64,000 nt of DNA, taken from Macrostomum hystrix (lineage: Eukaryota > Platyhelminthes > Macrostomidae). The position numbers were made by a program, and so were the translations under genes. Of the stretch, positions 44,779-57,100 are shown piece by piece. How positions within the stretch are numbered: the first letter of the stretch is position 1; each line of letters starts with the position of its first letter. The notes beneath the pieces were generated by a model. The model was not told where the DNA came from and made no database searches. It was given only the letters and a program-made list of their open reading frames with translations. The DNA lies in assembly GCA_950097015.1 (NCBI GenBank), contig CATNEN010000039.1, positions 1,178,001-1,242,000 of the forward strand, in the 5' to 3' direction.

Positions 44779-46235
44779 GCATCTTCTGTTTGGTCGCTTT
44801 GGTTTAGGAGAAGCTTAGGAGAACACTGCGGCAGTCTCTGAAACTGATGCTATATTCTTTGCTGCCATGATTGTTTTAGTAATTTTTTTATAACTGCAGA
44901 GGCCCTTTTCCTCCCCTCTGCATTTTGATCAGCCCAGCCAGTTCTGGCCGGTTGGCCTGTCTGACCTTTGGCTGAGTCCCACCTTTTCCTGCCCCGGAAC
45001 TCGAGGCGATTGGCTGGCCCTCCTGCTCGATCTCTCGCGTTTCTCTCAGGCCTGCGTTGCTTTGCCTTCTTTTTGTGCTAATCAGCTTTGTCATCCCTTC
45101 ATTGTTTAAGCCAGCCTTGTGTCGCTATGGCCCTCCCTAGCCTCTGCGTGTCTCTCTCGCAGAGGGGCTCTCTTTTGCTGATATATTGCATTGACCCGGT
45201 TTTTCGTGAAATTCAGCAAACACGAACTGTTTCTGCATGTTTTTTATGTTGCTCATTCGATTTCCATTTTCTGCTCAGATCTAGAATTAATACTCGTGCT
45301 TATCATAATTTAAAATTTATTGCCTAATATATTGAGCAGCCAGCGTGTGTATGAGCATAAGTTAGCATGCGTTTGTACTCAAATGTGTCATTTCTTGCTG
45401 TGTTTAGTTCAGCGTCTGCTATAGAGCTAATTGTTTATTGATATTTTACCGTCAGAATGTAAGCAGAAAGCCTGTTATTTCAATTACGAAAGGAGTCACG
45501 ACTTAATCATTTTTACTGGATCATTTAGTGACTAGAAAAGAATTCGCATTTGTCGAAAAGTGATGAAACTGTACTCTCTTTCCAGTGACGGGAATTATCT
45601 TTTCAGCGAAGGGAAATTTTGGGACAGTGAAAATTCTTGCGGCCTGCGTTTGACTGCATGCAAGGCTGTGCTCAACCCTGAGCAGTCTATCGAGTGTTTC
45701 TGGCTTTAAATATGCAGCTCTGCCTCATCGCACCTGTCGGCCTGCCCACAGGAATATAGTCTCGATGAAGCTCAGCGTTTGAGCATTCTGGCATCAGCTG
45801 GCTTTTACTGGCTATTGGCACGGATTGCAGCCGCGTGGTTATTTTATCTACTCAGCAGTTTGAGTTGGAAAGTTTTTGCCACGGCAGTGGAATACTTTAG
45901 CTTAGAAGGACTCATCTGGCTGCTCTCACGATGCCATCGCTGAGGCCGATACGGCTGCTGCCTCTCACGGCACGTCATCGAGCCGCTTGGCGCCACGCAA
46001 CACTTCCACAATGTTCCACACCTGCGCTTTAGCTTGTTTTCCATAGCTACTCTTACCTGATCTATACCTCTATTCTCTGTTCTTTTCTGTAATGAGCCGC
46101 TCGACTCTATAGCATCGATCGTCCCGAGTTTGAATCCATGACTAGTGTAAAGATCTACTCCAAAATTTTTTTGAAGTTTCCGGCGAGGAGTCTTTATGTC
46201 TCATATAAAATTTGATTTGAGTTAAAAAAATTCAG
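44779..46235 (+). other. 3' flank of paralogue B, shared with paralogue A
   Basis: 45363-45885 matches 4295-4775 (TTAGCATGCGTTTGTACTCA onward) with indels, while 44779-45350 is mostly different from the A side. No reading frame is conserved between the copies, so the region is non-coding. Confidence 0.6.
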
Positions 46236-46239
46236 TGCG

Positions 46240-46305
46240 TTGGAGATGGTGGGAGAATCGGAGATTGGAGAATCGGAGATGGGAGAATTGGAGATGGGAT
46301 ATGTG
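46240..46305. repeat. Short GGAGATGGGAGAATC repeat
   Basis: About five imperfect 12-15 bp units. Confidence 0.7.
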
Positions 46306-46708
46306 CAATAGTGTAACAGTACAGTACTCAACAGTTCTTTCTTTTTCTGATGCTTTCAGTTTTTCTTCTCATGCTTTCAGTTTCAGCGCGCATCAACTGA
46401 CATGCAAAACTCACTGCTAAATGTTTTTTTCTATTCGGCTGAGCCTGAACTGGTTTGCGATCGACTAATCAGAGGGTTGCCATGGCAGCATGCGCAACAA
46501 TAGCTTAGTTTCAGTTCTATCAACTCCCCACAACTGTGGGGAGACAGTCGCGTCTCCCTTCACAGTCTGCTCATTTTACCTGCTCTGTTTGGAGACGGGA
46601 GCGCTTATTAGGACTCCATCAACACCCCAGCTCAGCAAGAGCAGCCGAATCTTTCTAGCTAACTTCGATTACAATGGACTAAAAACGAGTCCATTGTTTT
46701 TAAAAAAA

Positions 46709-49363
46709 ATGCGAATTTTCTTCGAGACAAGCATGCTCACTGTAATTGTCTGCTCGAGTATTCTTCAAGGTGAGTCTGAGCATGTCCCTCTGCCGCACTA
46801 AATCTACTAGCGACTGTACAGTCTGTCGCTGTATTTCAGTCGCAGCCAGCAAGACTCCGCTGAGCATCACTCAGCCGCCCTACTCCATGGCTGTCGGCCA
46901 AGTCCTCATCGAAGCCTCCGTGAGCAGCGGCATTCTGAACATGACCGGCTCCCGCTTCGACTGCCTGGTCCACTGCCAGGCTCTGGGCTGCGCAGCCGCG
47001 GTCACCCCCAGCTCCGGCAGCGGTGCCTGCCAGCTGCTGATCATCAACAACGAGTCCTTCGTCGACCAGCCCGGCGACACGCACCAGCTGCGAGTTCTGG
47101 GCTCTGAGCTAGGGCTCAGTGTCTGGAAGGCGGCCGACTTTGAGGCCCAATTGCTGGCGAAGACGAAGCCGGAGCTCGTGCCCAACTATGCACTGAGCTT
47201 CCAGAGTGAGTCGAATCTCTGTTGCTAGCCTTCTGGTGCCATTGAAGTGCTCAAATGTATTGTGCTCAGCCAATGACTACTTAACAACACAGGACGCTAA
47301 TATTGACAGAAAATCTAAGAGGCCGCTTTGATTCCTTGTGTCCATGGTTTTATGCATAAAGTTTCCTATAAATACCCAAAATGCGAGCAATAAAGAACGT
47401 GTATATTTACGCGAAATAAGCGAACGCAGCTCGAACGAAAGACTAAATTGAACAAAGAAAATAACAAAATATGTACTATTCATTAAGGTTGTTCCTTGTT
47501 TACTGTACCGCCTTCCTCCAGCCATCGGGTTCTAACTGATCTTTTGGAAGCCGTAATACTGAGTATACTGAGCATAGTCTTGTAATTTCTGGTAAAGCCA
47601 GCAATTACATTGGGATCTCGCGATTTTCTCGCGAAGGAAATTTTCTTATCATTTGGTATGAACTATTGCTTTACAAGAATCTCTATTAGACTAGAACGCT
47701 TCTCTTCTTAGTCCATGTTAAAATACATGGGATTTCGGCCCTCGAGGCATACTAAAACCATTAACACAAATAATAAAAGCTGCCCTTTTGACTTTGTCAA
47801 CATTAGCGAGTGCAACGTCCCGTGTTCTCAAGTTGTCCTCGTGCTCAGCTCTTTGCAAGTTTTATCCAGTGAGTAAGGCAAAATCCCGTTGATTCTGTGG
47901 TACTTTTAGACACGGGCGCTGGCCGAACCGGCAGTGCTCAGCAGGCGGTGCTCAACATCACTGGCTGTTTTGCTATCGAGGCCGTAGGCGCCAGTGGAGG
48001 AGCTGGTGCCACCAGAGTGCCCGGGGGCCGGGGCGCTCAGGTGTCCGGCCGGTTTTACCTGGCAAACGGCACGCGCCTGGAGGTTATTGTCGGCCAGCAG
48101 GGCGGCAAAGGTGCCATGAGCAGCGTCGGCGGTGGAGGCGGCGGCGGCAGCTTTGTGTACCGCCTTAACGACAGCATGCCGATGGTGGCTGCTGGAGGAG
48201 GCGGAGGAGCAGCGCCGGCATACTATAGTAAGCGGGTGTGGGCAGACACTGGCAGCTAGCTAGAATTCTTATTTTAAAAGTGCGTCTGCCCCAAAAAACT
48301 ATAGGGCTTTGGTCTCAACTTGGAATACTGTGAGAGTGAAAGTGCGGGATATGCCCATCGTGCGATCTTCATCCTTGAGGACCAAACCTTATTGGGCCAG
48401 TTGAGTTGTGCATCTGCCTGACGATGATAGTATCAGCGCAAAGCTTTCAACCTTTCTACTGGATATCAAAGTCGATTGTTATAGTTATTATTTTTTTAGC
48501 TCTGTGTTAGCGACATTTCGTGCGGTCGAGAGGGCATTAAGCTCCTACTCAAATTTGTACTCAACTTTTTGTAAATTTGTAATTTTGTAAAGGCGGCATC
48601 AATGGTCAAGCCGGCGAGAACGGCACCAGAGCCCGCGGCGACCCCTTCCTGGATCAGTTTGGCGGCTTCGGCGGCGTCAACGGGCAGCCAGGTGCGGGCA
48701 CTCCGGGATTGCCTCCACCCCAGTGCAATCCGGGCGGCAGCGGCGCCGGCTGGTTTGGCCGGCCCAACGAGACCCGGCGCAGCGCGTACGACGGCGACGT
48801 CGGTGGAGGCCCCGCCGAGGGCTGGGCCGGAGGCGTCGGCGGCCAACTGTTCGGCTCGGGCGATGGCGGCTTCGGAGGCGGAGGCGGCAGCGGCTGCTAC
48901 CAGGAAAGTTATCCTAGTCAGTTGCGGATTTCTCATAAAAAAATGCAACGGTCTTCTAGCTCACTAAGAGCTCTAGTCTTAGTGAAAGACTGATTACACA
49001 AAACGAAGTAAAAACCTAATATTGAATATTATTGCACTTTTTCTTCTTCATGTCGAGAAAACCCACGCCTTTAAGTTTACCGCGATTCGCGACTGTATAA
49101 TAGCTTTCTATCTGAGCCTTAGTCCAGGTGAGCTTCTGCCAATCTGCATCTTCCAGGCTCCTAGCACGTCTGGCGCTGCTGGCGCCGGCGGCGGCTTCAG
49201 CGGCGGTGCCGCCGGCTTGTCGGCTTCGCTTGGCGGCGGCGGCGGAGGCTCCTGGTGCGGTGGCTTCGCCTGCCTGGCTGTCACCGGTGGTGGCGCGACG
49301 GCCAGTCACGGCCGTGTAACGATGCGCCTCGTCTCCTTGCTAACCAGGAGCTGTGGGGGCTGA
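46709..49363 (+). CDS. Secreted PAN/apple plus glycine-rich (ALK/LTK-type) domain protein
   Basis: Five exons with matching phases: 46709-46769 (donor GTGAGT), 46840-47205 (GTGAGT), 47910-48227 (GTAAGC), 48593-48907 (weaker donor GTTATC) and 49128-49363, giving 431 residues. The N-terminus MRIFFETSMLTVIVCSSILQ resembles a signal peptide. Exon 2 has RFDCLVHCQALGCAAAVTP and ACQLLIINN, the Cys spacing of a PAN/apple domain. Exons 3-5 form a glycine-rich domain (AVGASGGAG, LEVIVGQQGGKG, VAAGGGGG, GGFGGGGGSGC, LGGGGGGSWCGG, ending GRVTMRLVS), as found in ALK/LTK extracellular regions. No transmembrane segment or kinase follows before TGA at 49361. It is therefore probably a secreted or matrix protein. 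The last intron boundaries are the least certain. Confidence 0.65.
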
Positions 49364-50880
49364 TGTTTTATCAGAAGTACTACATAGTGTTCATGATACA
49401 GACAACGGGATTGGATCGATGACAATGAGTTTTTGTTTAAGTAATTTTGAGAGCCCTCAGTACATAACTGATCATCTTGGGCCTGTGTCAAAAACACACC
49501 AAAAATGATCGGAATCCCCCCAAAGCTTGTATTTAGCTGTGCTCTTCGGACATGTTTTACGCACTTGCCGGGATAATCCTGCTAGCAAAATAAGTTCTTA
49601 CGATTTTTTCATTTCCTCAAATAAAAATTACTAAAATAATCAAAACGGCGCATGAAATTTCTGTGTTTCTTCTATGTTGTTGTGACATCTTCAAATGTTT
49701 GATTGATTTCATATCCAGAAGTCAAGATATGATTTTATTAAGATTCACCTAATTTTTTGTATGCATACAGCAGCTGCGAAAAAGGGATTATCAAAGAAAA
49801 ATAATAGCATACAATCCAAATGGTAATTGTTGTTCTCGAAGGAAAGAATCCGTCTTTTTAATCTGAAGATATTTCAGAGTTAAAGCTCGAAACCAGAAAC
49901 CATGCAGAAACAATCATGGTTTGTTTCTCTTGTTTCTCGTATATATATTATTCTCTTGATACAGCACTACTGATTAAATACTGAGTCATCACCTTCAAAG
50001 CACAGTGACTCAGAGTGTGATAAAAGTAGTTCAGGCTCTTTAGTTTTATTTAATGGACTGAAATTCAGATATGTAAGTTTTGTTATAGTAAATAATGTAA
50101 TTTAACGCTCACATTTAAACTCGTACCCTTAAATGTGAAACGTGCTGACAGGCTCTCTATATATTGAATTAAATTAACTTATTGTAGAACAAAGCTTATC
50201 TTGTATATTGATTATATTGATAGTATGAATGGTTATACACAACCACAAATTATTTTTCTGTAGGTAAAGTAGTTACTGTAAAGTTTTTATTACAAGCATC
50301 TTCAGAAGCAAGTTTGATAAACTGATACTTTAGGCCTACTATATATATAATATATATTTCTGCATTCAGTTCCAGAATTTTTGCAGTCAATTTAAGAATA
50401 GCAGTCTAAGCCTTCTTATGGCCAGAATTTTTATATGTATCACAAAATCCTCCTTTTTGTGACTTGTGACTTTTGTGACAATGCAGATTTCAAAGTGTTC
50501 AAAATTGCGACAATGTTTTCCTCCCAGTAAGGAAGTGAAAGTTGAAAGTATGGATCAACCATAAGAATATTGATAAACACCCTACCCAGACCCAGACCTA
50601 ACCAGGCCTTGGTAGAAACATGTACACTAAGAAATGGAGAAAGTGTTGTAGGCCTAACTTCTTAGTAAAGTCTTAATCCCAATTATGCCATGAAATTTGT
50701 CCTAGGGCTGTTCTTATAAATATGTTTTTGGAAACAAATAATTAAAAAATTGTCTAATGACAAACTTATGAGTGTCTTTACTTATTTACTTAATGTTCTT
50801 CTTATTTTAAATTCAAATTGGTAGCATTATATATTTAATCTGGTAGCATTATATGTTCAATATGGCCGATATTTATACTT
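49364..50880. other. AT-rich intergenic DNA
   Basis: No open frame of interest or recognisable motif. Confidence 0.4.
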
Positions 50881-50884
50881 TCTG

Positions 50885-52175
50885 TTTACTGGTAACCAGT
50901 CGTTTTGGCCATAGCCGTTTTGGCCTCAAACCGTTTCGGCCTCAAACCATTTCAGCCACAAACCAGTTCGGCCCCAAACTCACAACATACTTATTTAAAG
51001 CAGTATTCTTACGGCTAATTTCTAATTTATTTAAGAGTTGTTAATTTTATTTGATAGGCCTAGCGACGATGGAAAGCATGAATTTGAATTTGACTTTTGC
51101 GCAGCATAAAAGTAATAAAAGAAGAGTACTTGGTATTTTGTGTACAAATTGACTGGTTCTTCCGGCCGAGCCGCTTGCCGCGCTCGTCGGCCCATCCGCT
51201 CCAAATTTCTTGGGTTGGGCAAGCTTGGAGCTTCAGCTATCAGCCTGTCAGCTTTTTCAACGAATTCATTATCAACAACGGTACTAGTAGGTTCAAATAC
51301 ATCGGCACGACACCTGTCTTTGATTTGGACCTTCATTGACACGACACAGACTGATTCTCCAGGGCTATCATGAATGTGGTCTTTTCCATTGCTAATAAAC
51401 ACTCTGTTTCGTTCCTTAACTGTTACGGGGCAAACCTGACCTGCCTTTGGATTACGCTTCGAGCAGTGGCAGTAATATTTGTCTTGGAATGACTCTTAAC
51501 TACGAAGGCGAATCCATCTGACGAGATCAGCCGCTGTTTCTCACACTTCGTCCCTCGATCAACTTTAATAAAAGTCTCTTGTCTGTTGTCTTGTAGCAGG
51601 GCTCATTCAACGGCATTGTTTGGATCAGCCATAGCAATATCGTCTTTGTCGTCATCTCCGCCGCCATCTTTGTTGCCAGCATTGTCGCCAGCATATATCA
51701 TGCCACCTCTCAGCCCCATGGAAAAATATTTTGCTGTATATCTAATTGTAAAATTAAGCAGTTATTTTATGCGCGATGGATAGCTATATGCACAGGCATT
51801 GAATTGTTGATTCTAATCAAATGACGAAAGATAACTTACAGATGTACAGCCCTTTAGGCTTCAACTCATTTTAAGGACTGCTTAAATGTACTGAAAATTA
51901 CAGACAGAACTCTTTATGTTCCATTTTCTACTATCAGTAGTCCATGTAGCATTATTATGCTCATCTGTGTTGTAAATATTGTATAAGTTGAATTCGTGCC
52001 ATAGCATCGTTGTTTAGAAAGTTAACAAAACTGAAAAAGTTGTGCCAAAAGAAGTTCCTGGACAAACAAACAATACAATAAAGCTGCTTAATAAGTATGT
52101 GGGCCGAAATGGCTATGGCCGAAACGGCTTTTGGCCGAAATGGCTATGGCCAAAACTGCGTATGGCCGAAACAAC
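50885..52175. mobile_element. Transposon remnant with GGCCGAAACGGC ends and a FLYWCH gene fragment
   Basis: Left end: several units of GTTTTGGCCATAGCCGTTTT (50895-50965). Right end: the reverse-complement words GGCCGAAATGGCTATGGCCG (52101-52165). Between them the minus strand encodes a FLYWCH-type zinc finger. The ends behave as imperfect, internally repeated inverted repeats. FLYWCH fingers commonly accompany MULE transposases, but no transposase core was seen here. Confidence 0.5.
51031..51720 (-). pseudogene. FLYWCH-type zinc finger fragment
   Basis: From ATG 51720 the minus strand reads MGLRGGMIYAGDNAGNKD, then an Asp-rich part. Further on it reads KQRLISSDGFAFVVKSH, then (shifted one base) DKYYCHCSKRNPKAGQVCP and NRVFISNGKDHIHDS. 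The F..V, Y-Y-C-x-C, C and H-I-H order fits a FLYWCH finger. It then continues as VDNEFVEKADRLIAEAPS to about 51160. The one-base shift and an in-frame stop show decay, unless an intron is misread. Confidence 0.5.
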
Positions 52176-52179
52176 CGCA

Positions 52180-54130
52180 ATTCATTTACTTGCACTTATA
52201 AAATTACTTTATTATTTCTGTAAGTACTCTTTATCAGTCTTTATCACTATTTATCCATCTTTAGTCTTCTTTATTGTTCTTTAACAATATTTCTTAAGTC
52301 TTATCACTCTTCAGTTACTCTTCAATCAATTTTCAATTATTATTCAGTCTGTCTTGGGCTTACCAGTGGATCTAGGGTTGCAACTCTCCTTTCACATTTT
52401 TCTTAATGTCTATTGAAATAACTTGAAGACAAAGACTTCTGTTGTAGGGCTAATTTAATCCTACTGCTGTTACCAAAGTTGTTGTAGGCCTCTTTCTAAT
52501 TTCTTACTAAACTCTAATTCCAATAATGCCAATCCTACTATTGTCACCAAAGTTGTTGTAGGGTTTACACTTGATTCAAATATTATCTTTATATCAATCT
52601 TATTTATGTCTCTACTTTATTTGCTTTATGCACTTTCTTATTTCATTAGGTGCAATAAAAAATGTGAATTTTAAACAAAGTATTTATTCTTTGGAAAAAA
52701 AATTTTAAGAAAGAGGCCCTATTTCAAAAGAGAGAATTTAAAGGTTTGCAAAATCCCAAAGGAAATTTTGCAAAAGCAATTCTGTGTAGTGTCTATAGCT
52801 CATAGATTTTGTGCCTCAATTACCATGGCCCTAGAAGACACAATACTTTCCTATTTTTAACCCAAAAGGTCAAGCCATCAGTTGCTTTAAGGCAAGCATC
52901 AAGCTGCTACTGGTTGATCCAGTAGTTTAGCCTTCAGGCTGAGCTGTCTGCTCTGCCAAAAGGCATGAATCTGATGAAGTGGTGATAGTGTTTTTGTTTA
53001 ATTAAGCTTTGGGTAGTTTGCTAACAAGTGAGGGGATAATTGTTTTTGGGATTATTGGTAAGCTTCCATGAGTTTATTGCAATGCTTCCATGACAATCTA
53101 TAAGATTAAAGAAATGTTCTATTCAATTATTTCAAGTAAACTATTTAAAGTTGTTTTAAAACATAGAAATGGTTTAAAGCAGCAATCAAATCAAATCAAA
53201 TATAGCTAATTGAAAACGTTTGCAGCTTTATGTAATTCCCTGAAAGGAAGCCTGTGAGAAAAAAGAATTTATTTTATAAATTAGCTCAATGGGAGAGTGA
53301 ACATTTACCTGCTTTGCTTAATCAGCCAGCTTTGGGCAGTATTTTTTATAAAAAGCAGATTAGCTAATCAAAAGGGAGTGTTGGGCACATTACCTGAAAG
53401 TTATGGTAATAATTATAAGAATTATTACTGGCCATTTGGTAACAATAAATACCAAAAAGAGTAACCATTTTTTATTGTTACTTTCTGCTTTTTACACTTT
53501 ATTATTTTTTCTAAAGATCTATTTTTATGAAGGCATGTTATTAACATGTTTTGCTTTGTTTATCAGGCATTAATCCAATAATATATTGTAATTTACAACA
53601 TCATCGATTTTTTTGACTTTATCATTATCACTCTCACTGATCTTAACCATTTTGGATTGGGTTTAGCAGTACCCATGAAGATAACAACATGGATATTTTA
53701 GATTAGATGGATGGTTTTTATGATTGATGATTATAAAATAGTTTTGTCAGAGTAAATTCACAAACTTTAGTCAGTCTATGGATTGACCAATAAATATTTC
53801 ACAAAGTTTGCAGTTCGCAACAAAACAAAAAACTTTATATCAAAATTAATGTGCTATGTTATCAATGTAAAACAAGGAAATCAAAAGATATATTTGATAA
53901 TTATATAAATTAGACAATATTTATACTAGTTATAAAAAATAAAATAGCAAAACAAATAGTTGACAGTGCTGCTAATTTCTTTATAATTATTTTGGAAGCT
54001 GGTAACCAAAACAGTTAACAAGAAATACACTCTGTTGGTAACAACTTGTTACCAGCCCATGGCAATGGGAAAAAGTAACATTGCAAAACAGAAATGATCA
54101 TTCTCAAATTGGTGCGATTATCTGCTGCAG
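52180..54130. other. AT-rich intergenic DNA
   Basis: Contains CTTTATCA/CTTTAT runs (52220-52330) and several GGTAAC/GTTACC words around 53400-53480 and 53995-54080, possibly ends of another degenerate element. Any 5' exon and the promoter of the RING-NHL gene should lie at the right side. Confidence 0.35.
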
Positions 54131-57100
54131 GACATCAACAGCCGGGATTTGGTGTGCGGTCTGGCGCCCGACAGCCTTGAAGCCAGCCTGTTGCCACAGC
54201 CTTCACCGTCTAGCAATCAGGCAGCTCTCGCCAGCCTGCCAGCTGTGTCTGAGCCTGGCGGCCAGGAGCCAGACCTGCTGCAGCCCAACTGCGGCCCCGG
54301 CATGCGGGTCCGCTGGACTGTGGTCTGTGGCCACTGCGGCCAGGCCAGGCCGACGCTGATCCTGCCCTGTGGCCACCACTACTGCGCCGGGTGAGTGCGC
54401 CAGTTTCCCAGTTTTTTCATCCTAGGAGGGTGTCCAAAAGTCTTAGCACTTTTCACATAGCTGTTTTATTAACAGCCAGCAATAGTAACGGCAACTGCAT
54501 TTTTTGATTGATTGAATTCACGAACAGGAACTTGGAGGCTGGATATAGAGTACCAGGAAACAGTTGGTCCGCTGTCTTCCAAAAGATTTCAAATGTCTTT
54601 CTCAACATAGTCACCGAAGTTCCGCCTTACCTAACGCTGGTTCCTATTTTTTGAAACTGGCTAAACTAAAGTGTCTTGCTCGGATAAATTTTGTGTCTCT
54701 TTGGCTAAGAGTCGGAAATCCTGACCTGTTGGTCAGAATTCCAAAGCTCTAACCGTATTGGAGTACTACCCTAACCATGGTCCTGGGCTCGACTCCGGAG
54801 TTTGAGCTGTTCATTCAAGTCAGTCTTCCCGCACCCGCAGCTGCCTTCATTCTGGCCGGGCTGTCCACCTGGGCAGCGGGCTTGGCGAGGCCGCCTTCGC
54901 TTATCACTGCCGCCTCTGCCCGGAGTCCGAGTACATCCCGGCCTCCAGCGTACTTGAGAATTTCGCCGCCAAGCGCTACCTCACCAGCGGCGTCGCTTCC
55001 AAACCGGCGTCGACTTCTTCGCCGATTGACGACGAAGCAAGGCGGCTGGCTTTGCTGGGCCAGGCGGCGGCCTCCAGGCACCGGGTCCTCTCCGACTGCC
55101 ACGACCGCCTGTTGCCGGAACTGGAGGCCTCTCTGGCCGACGCTGTGGGCTCGGCCGCAGCGCGCATCGACCGCTGCTGTCAGGACTATGCCAGGTAAGC
55201 TTCGATTTTCAAAGCGATGAAGCCAGTGCGAACACATTCTCTATGGTCTTGTTTCACACCAGAATTCTAATATTCAAATCCTCACTCGCCGAGATTCTCT
55301 TCCAGACCCCCATGTCAACTATGCAGCACTTGGTGCAAAGGTCACGTGATCTAAGCGAGTCGCCCTCCCAATCCCAGATGCATACATTTTCACACGTTCA
55401 TAACAATGTCCTCATTTCAGGGAAGTGGAGAATCGCCGCGCCGAACTGCTTACCGAGCTGGCCACCTGGACTGCCGCCCTGGCCTCCGAAGTCGAGTCCG
55501 CCAGGCGCCGCCTGATGGCCGACAGGGGCACACTGGCCCGCTTGCAGGCGCTAGTGCGGGCGCACTCCGCGCTTGGAGCCTCGCCAGCTGAATTGGCCAT
55601 GCTGCTGGCCACTGTCGAGGGCCGCCTGGATGAGGTGACATGTCATGCCTTTGACTGCCTAGCTATCTGACACAGTCATACCTGACGCATCACACATATC
55701 ACACCTGACATATCGCCCATGCAACACCTGAAACATCACCCATGCAACACCTGTCACATCGCCCATGCAACACCTGTCACATCGCCCATGCAACACCTGT
55801 CACATCGCCTATACCACACTGTCATATCGCCCATGCAACACCTGTCACATCGCCCATACCACACCTGTCACATCGCCCATGCAACACCTGTCACATCGCC
55901 CATACCACACCTGTCACATCACCCATGCAACACCTGTCACATCGCCCATACCACACCTGTCACATCGCCCATACTACACCTGTCACATCGCCCATACTAC
56001 ACCTGTCACATCGCCCATACCACACCTGTCACATCGCCCATGCAACACCTGACATACGAGTATCGCCCATGCAACACCTGTCACATCGCCCATACTACAC
56101 CTGTCACATCGCCCATACCACACCTGACATATCGCCCATGCAACACCTGTCACATCGCCCATACCACACCTGTCACATCGCCCATGCAACACCTGTCACA
56201 TCGCCCATACCACACCTGTCACATCGCCCATGCAACACCTGTCACATCGCCCATACCACACCTGTCACATCGCCCATGCAACACCTGTCACATCGCCCAT
56301 ACCACACCTGACATATCGCCCATGCAACACCTGTCACATCGCCCATACCACACCTGACATATCGCCCATGCAACACCTGTCACATCGCCCATACCACACC
56401 TGTCACATCGCCCATGCAACACCTGTCACATCGCCCATACCACACCTGTCACATCGCCCATGCAACACCTGTCACATCGCCCATACCACACCTGACATAT
56501 CGCCCATGCAACACCTGTCACATCGCCCATACCACACCTGACATATCGCCCATGCAACACCTGTCACATCGCCCATACCACACCTGTCACATCGCCCATG
56601 CAACACCTGTCACATCGCCCATACCACACCTGACATATCGCCCATGCAACACCTGTCACATCGCCCATACCACACCTGTCACATCGCCCATGCAACACCT
56701 GTCACATCGCCCATACCACACCTGTCACATCGCCCATGCAACACCTGTCACATCGCCCATACCACACCTGTCACATCGCCCATGCAACACCTGAAACTTC
56801 ACCCATGCAACTCCTGACACATCGCCCATGCCACACCTGACTCCTTTGCAGATCCTGAACCGCCGCTATCCGCTGCTGCAACGCAATCCATACGATTGCA
56901 TTCGCTACGTGCAGCCAATGTCCATCCCAGCGAATGCCCACCTGCTAATGGGCAGCCTCGCCTGCAGTCCGCCTCTGCAACTGCAACAGCAGCAGCCAGT
57001 CTCTCATTCTGTTTCACCTCTTCTTGCTGCTGTTGGTGACAGAAACAATAACAACAATGGCAGCTTTGACAACAACAGCAGAATGCAAAGCATCACAGGC

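Noticed and set aside
48496-48948. Minus-strand 150-codon Ala-rich frame
   Set aside because: Antisense shadow of the GC-rich glycine-encoding exon on the plus strand.
52908-52930. CTACTGGTTGATCCAGTAG resembling the start of 18S rRNA
   Set aside because: It is a short palindrome; the following sequence does not match rRNA.
55719-56794. Open frames of up to 212 codons with HRPCNTCHIAH-type repeats
   Set aside because: They lie wholly in the 23 bp intronic satellite, and three overlapping frames are all open.
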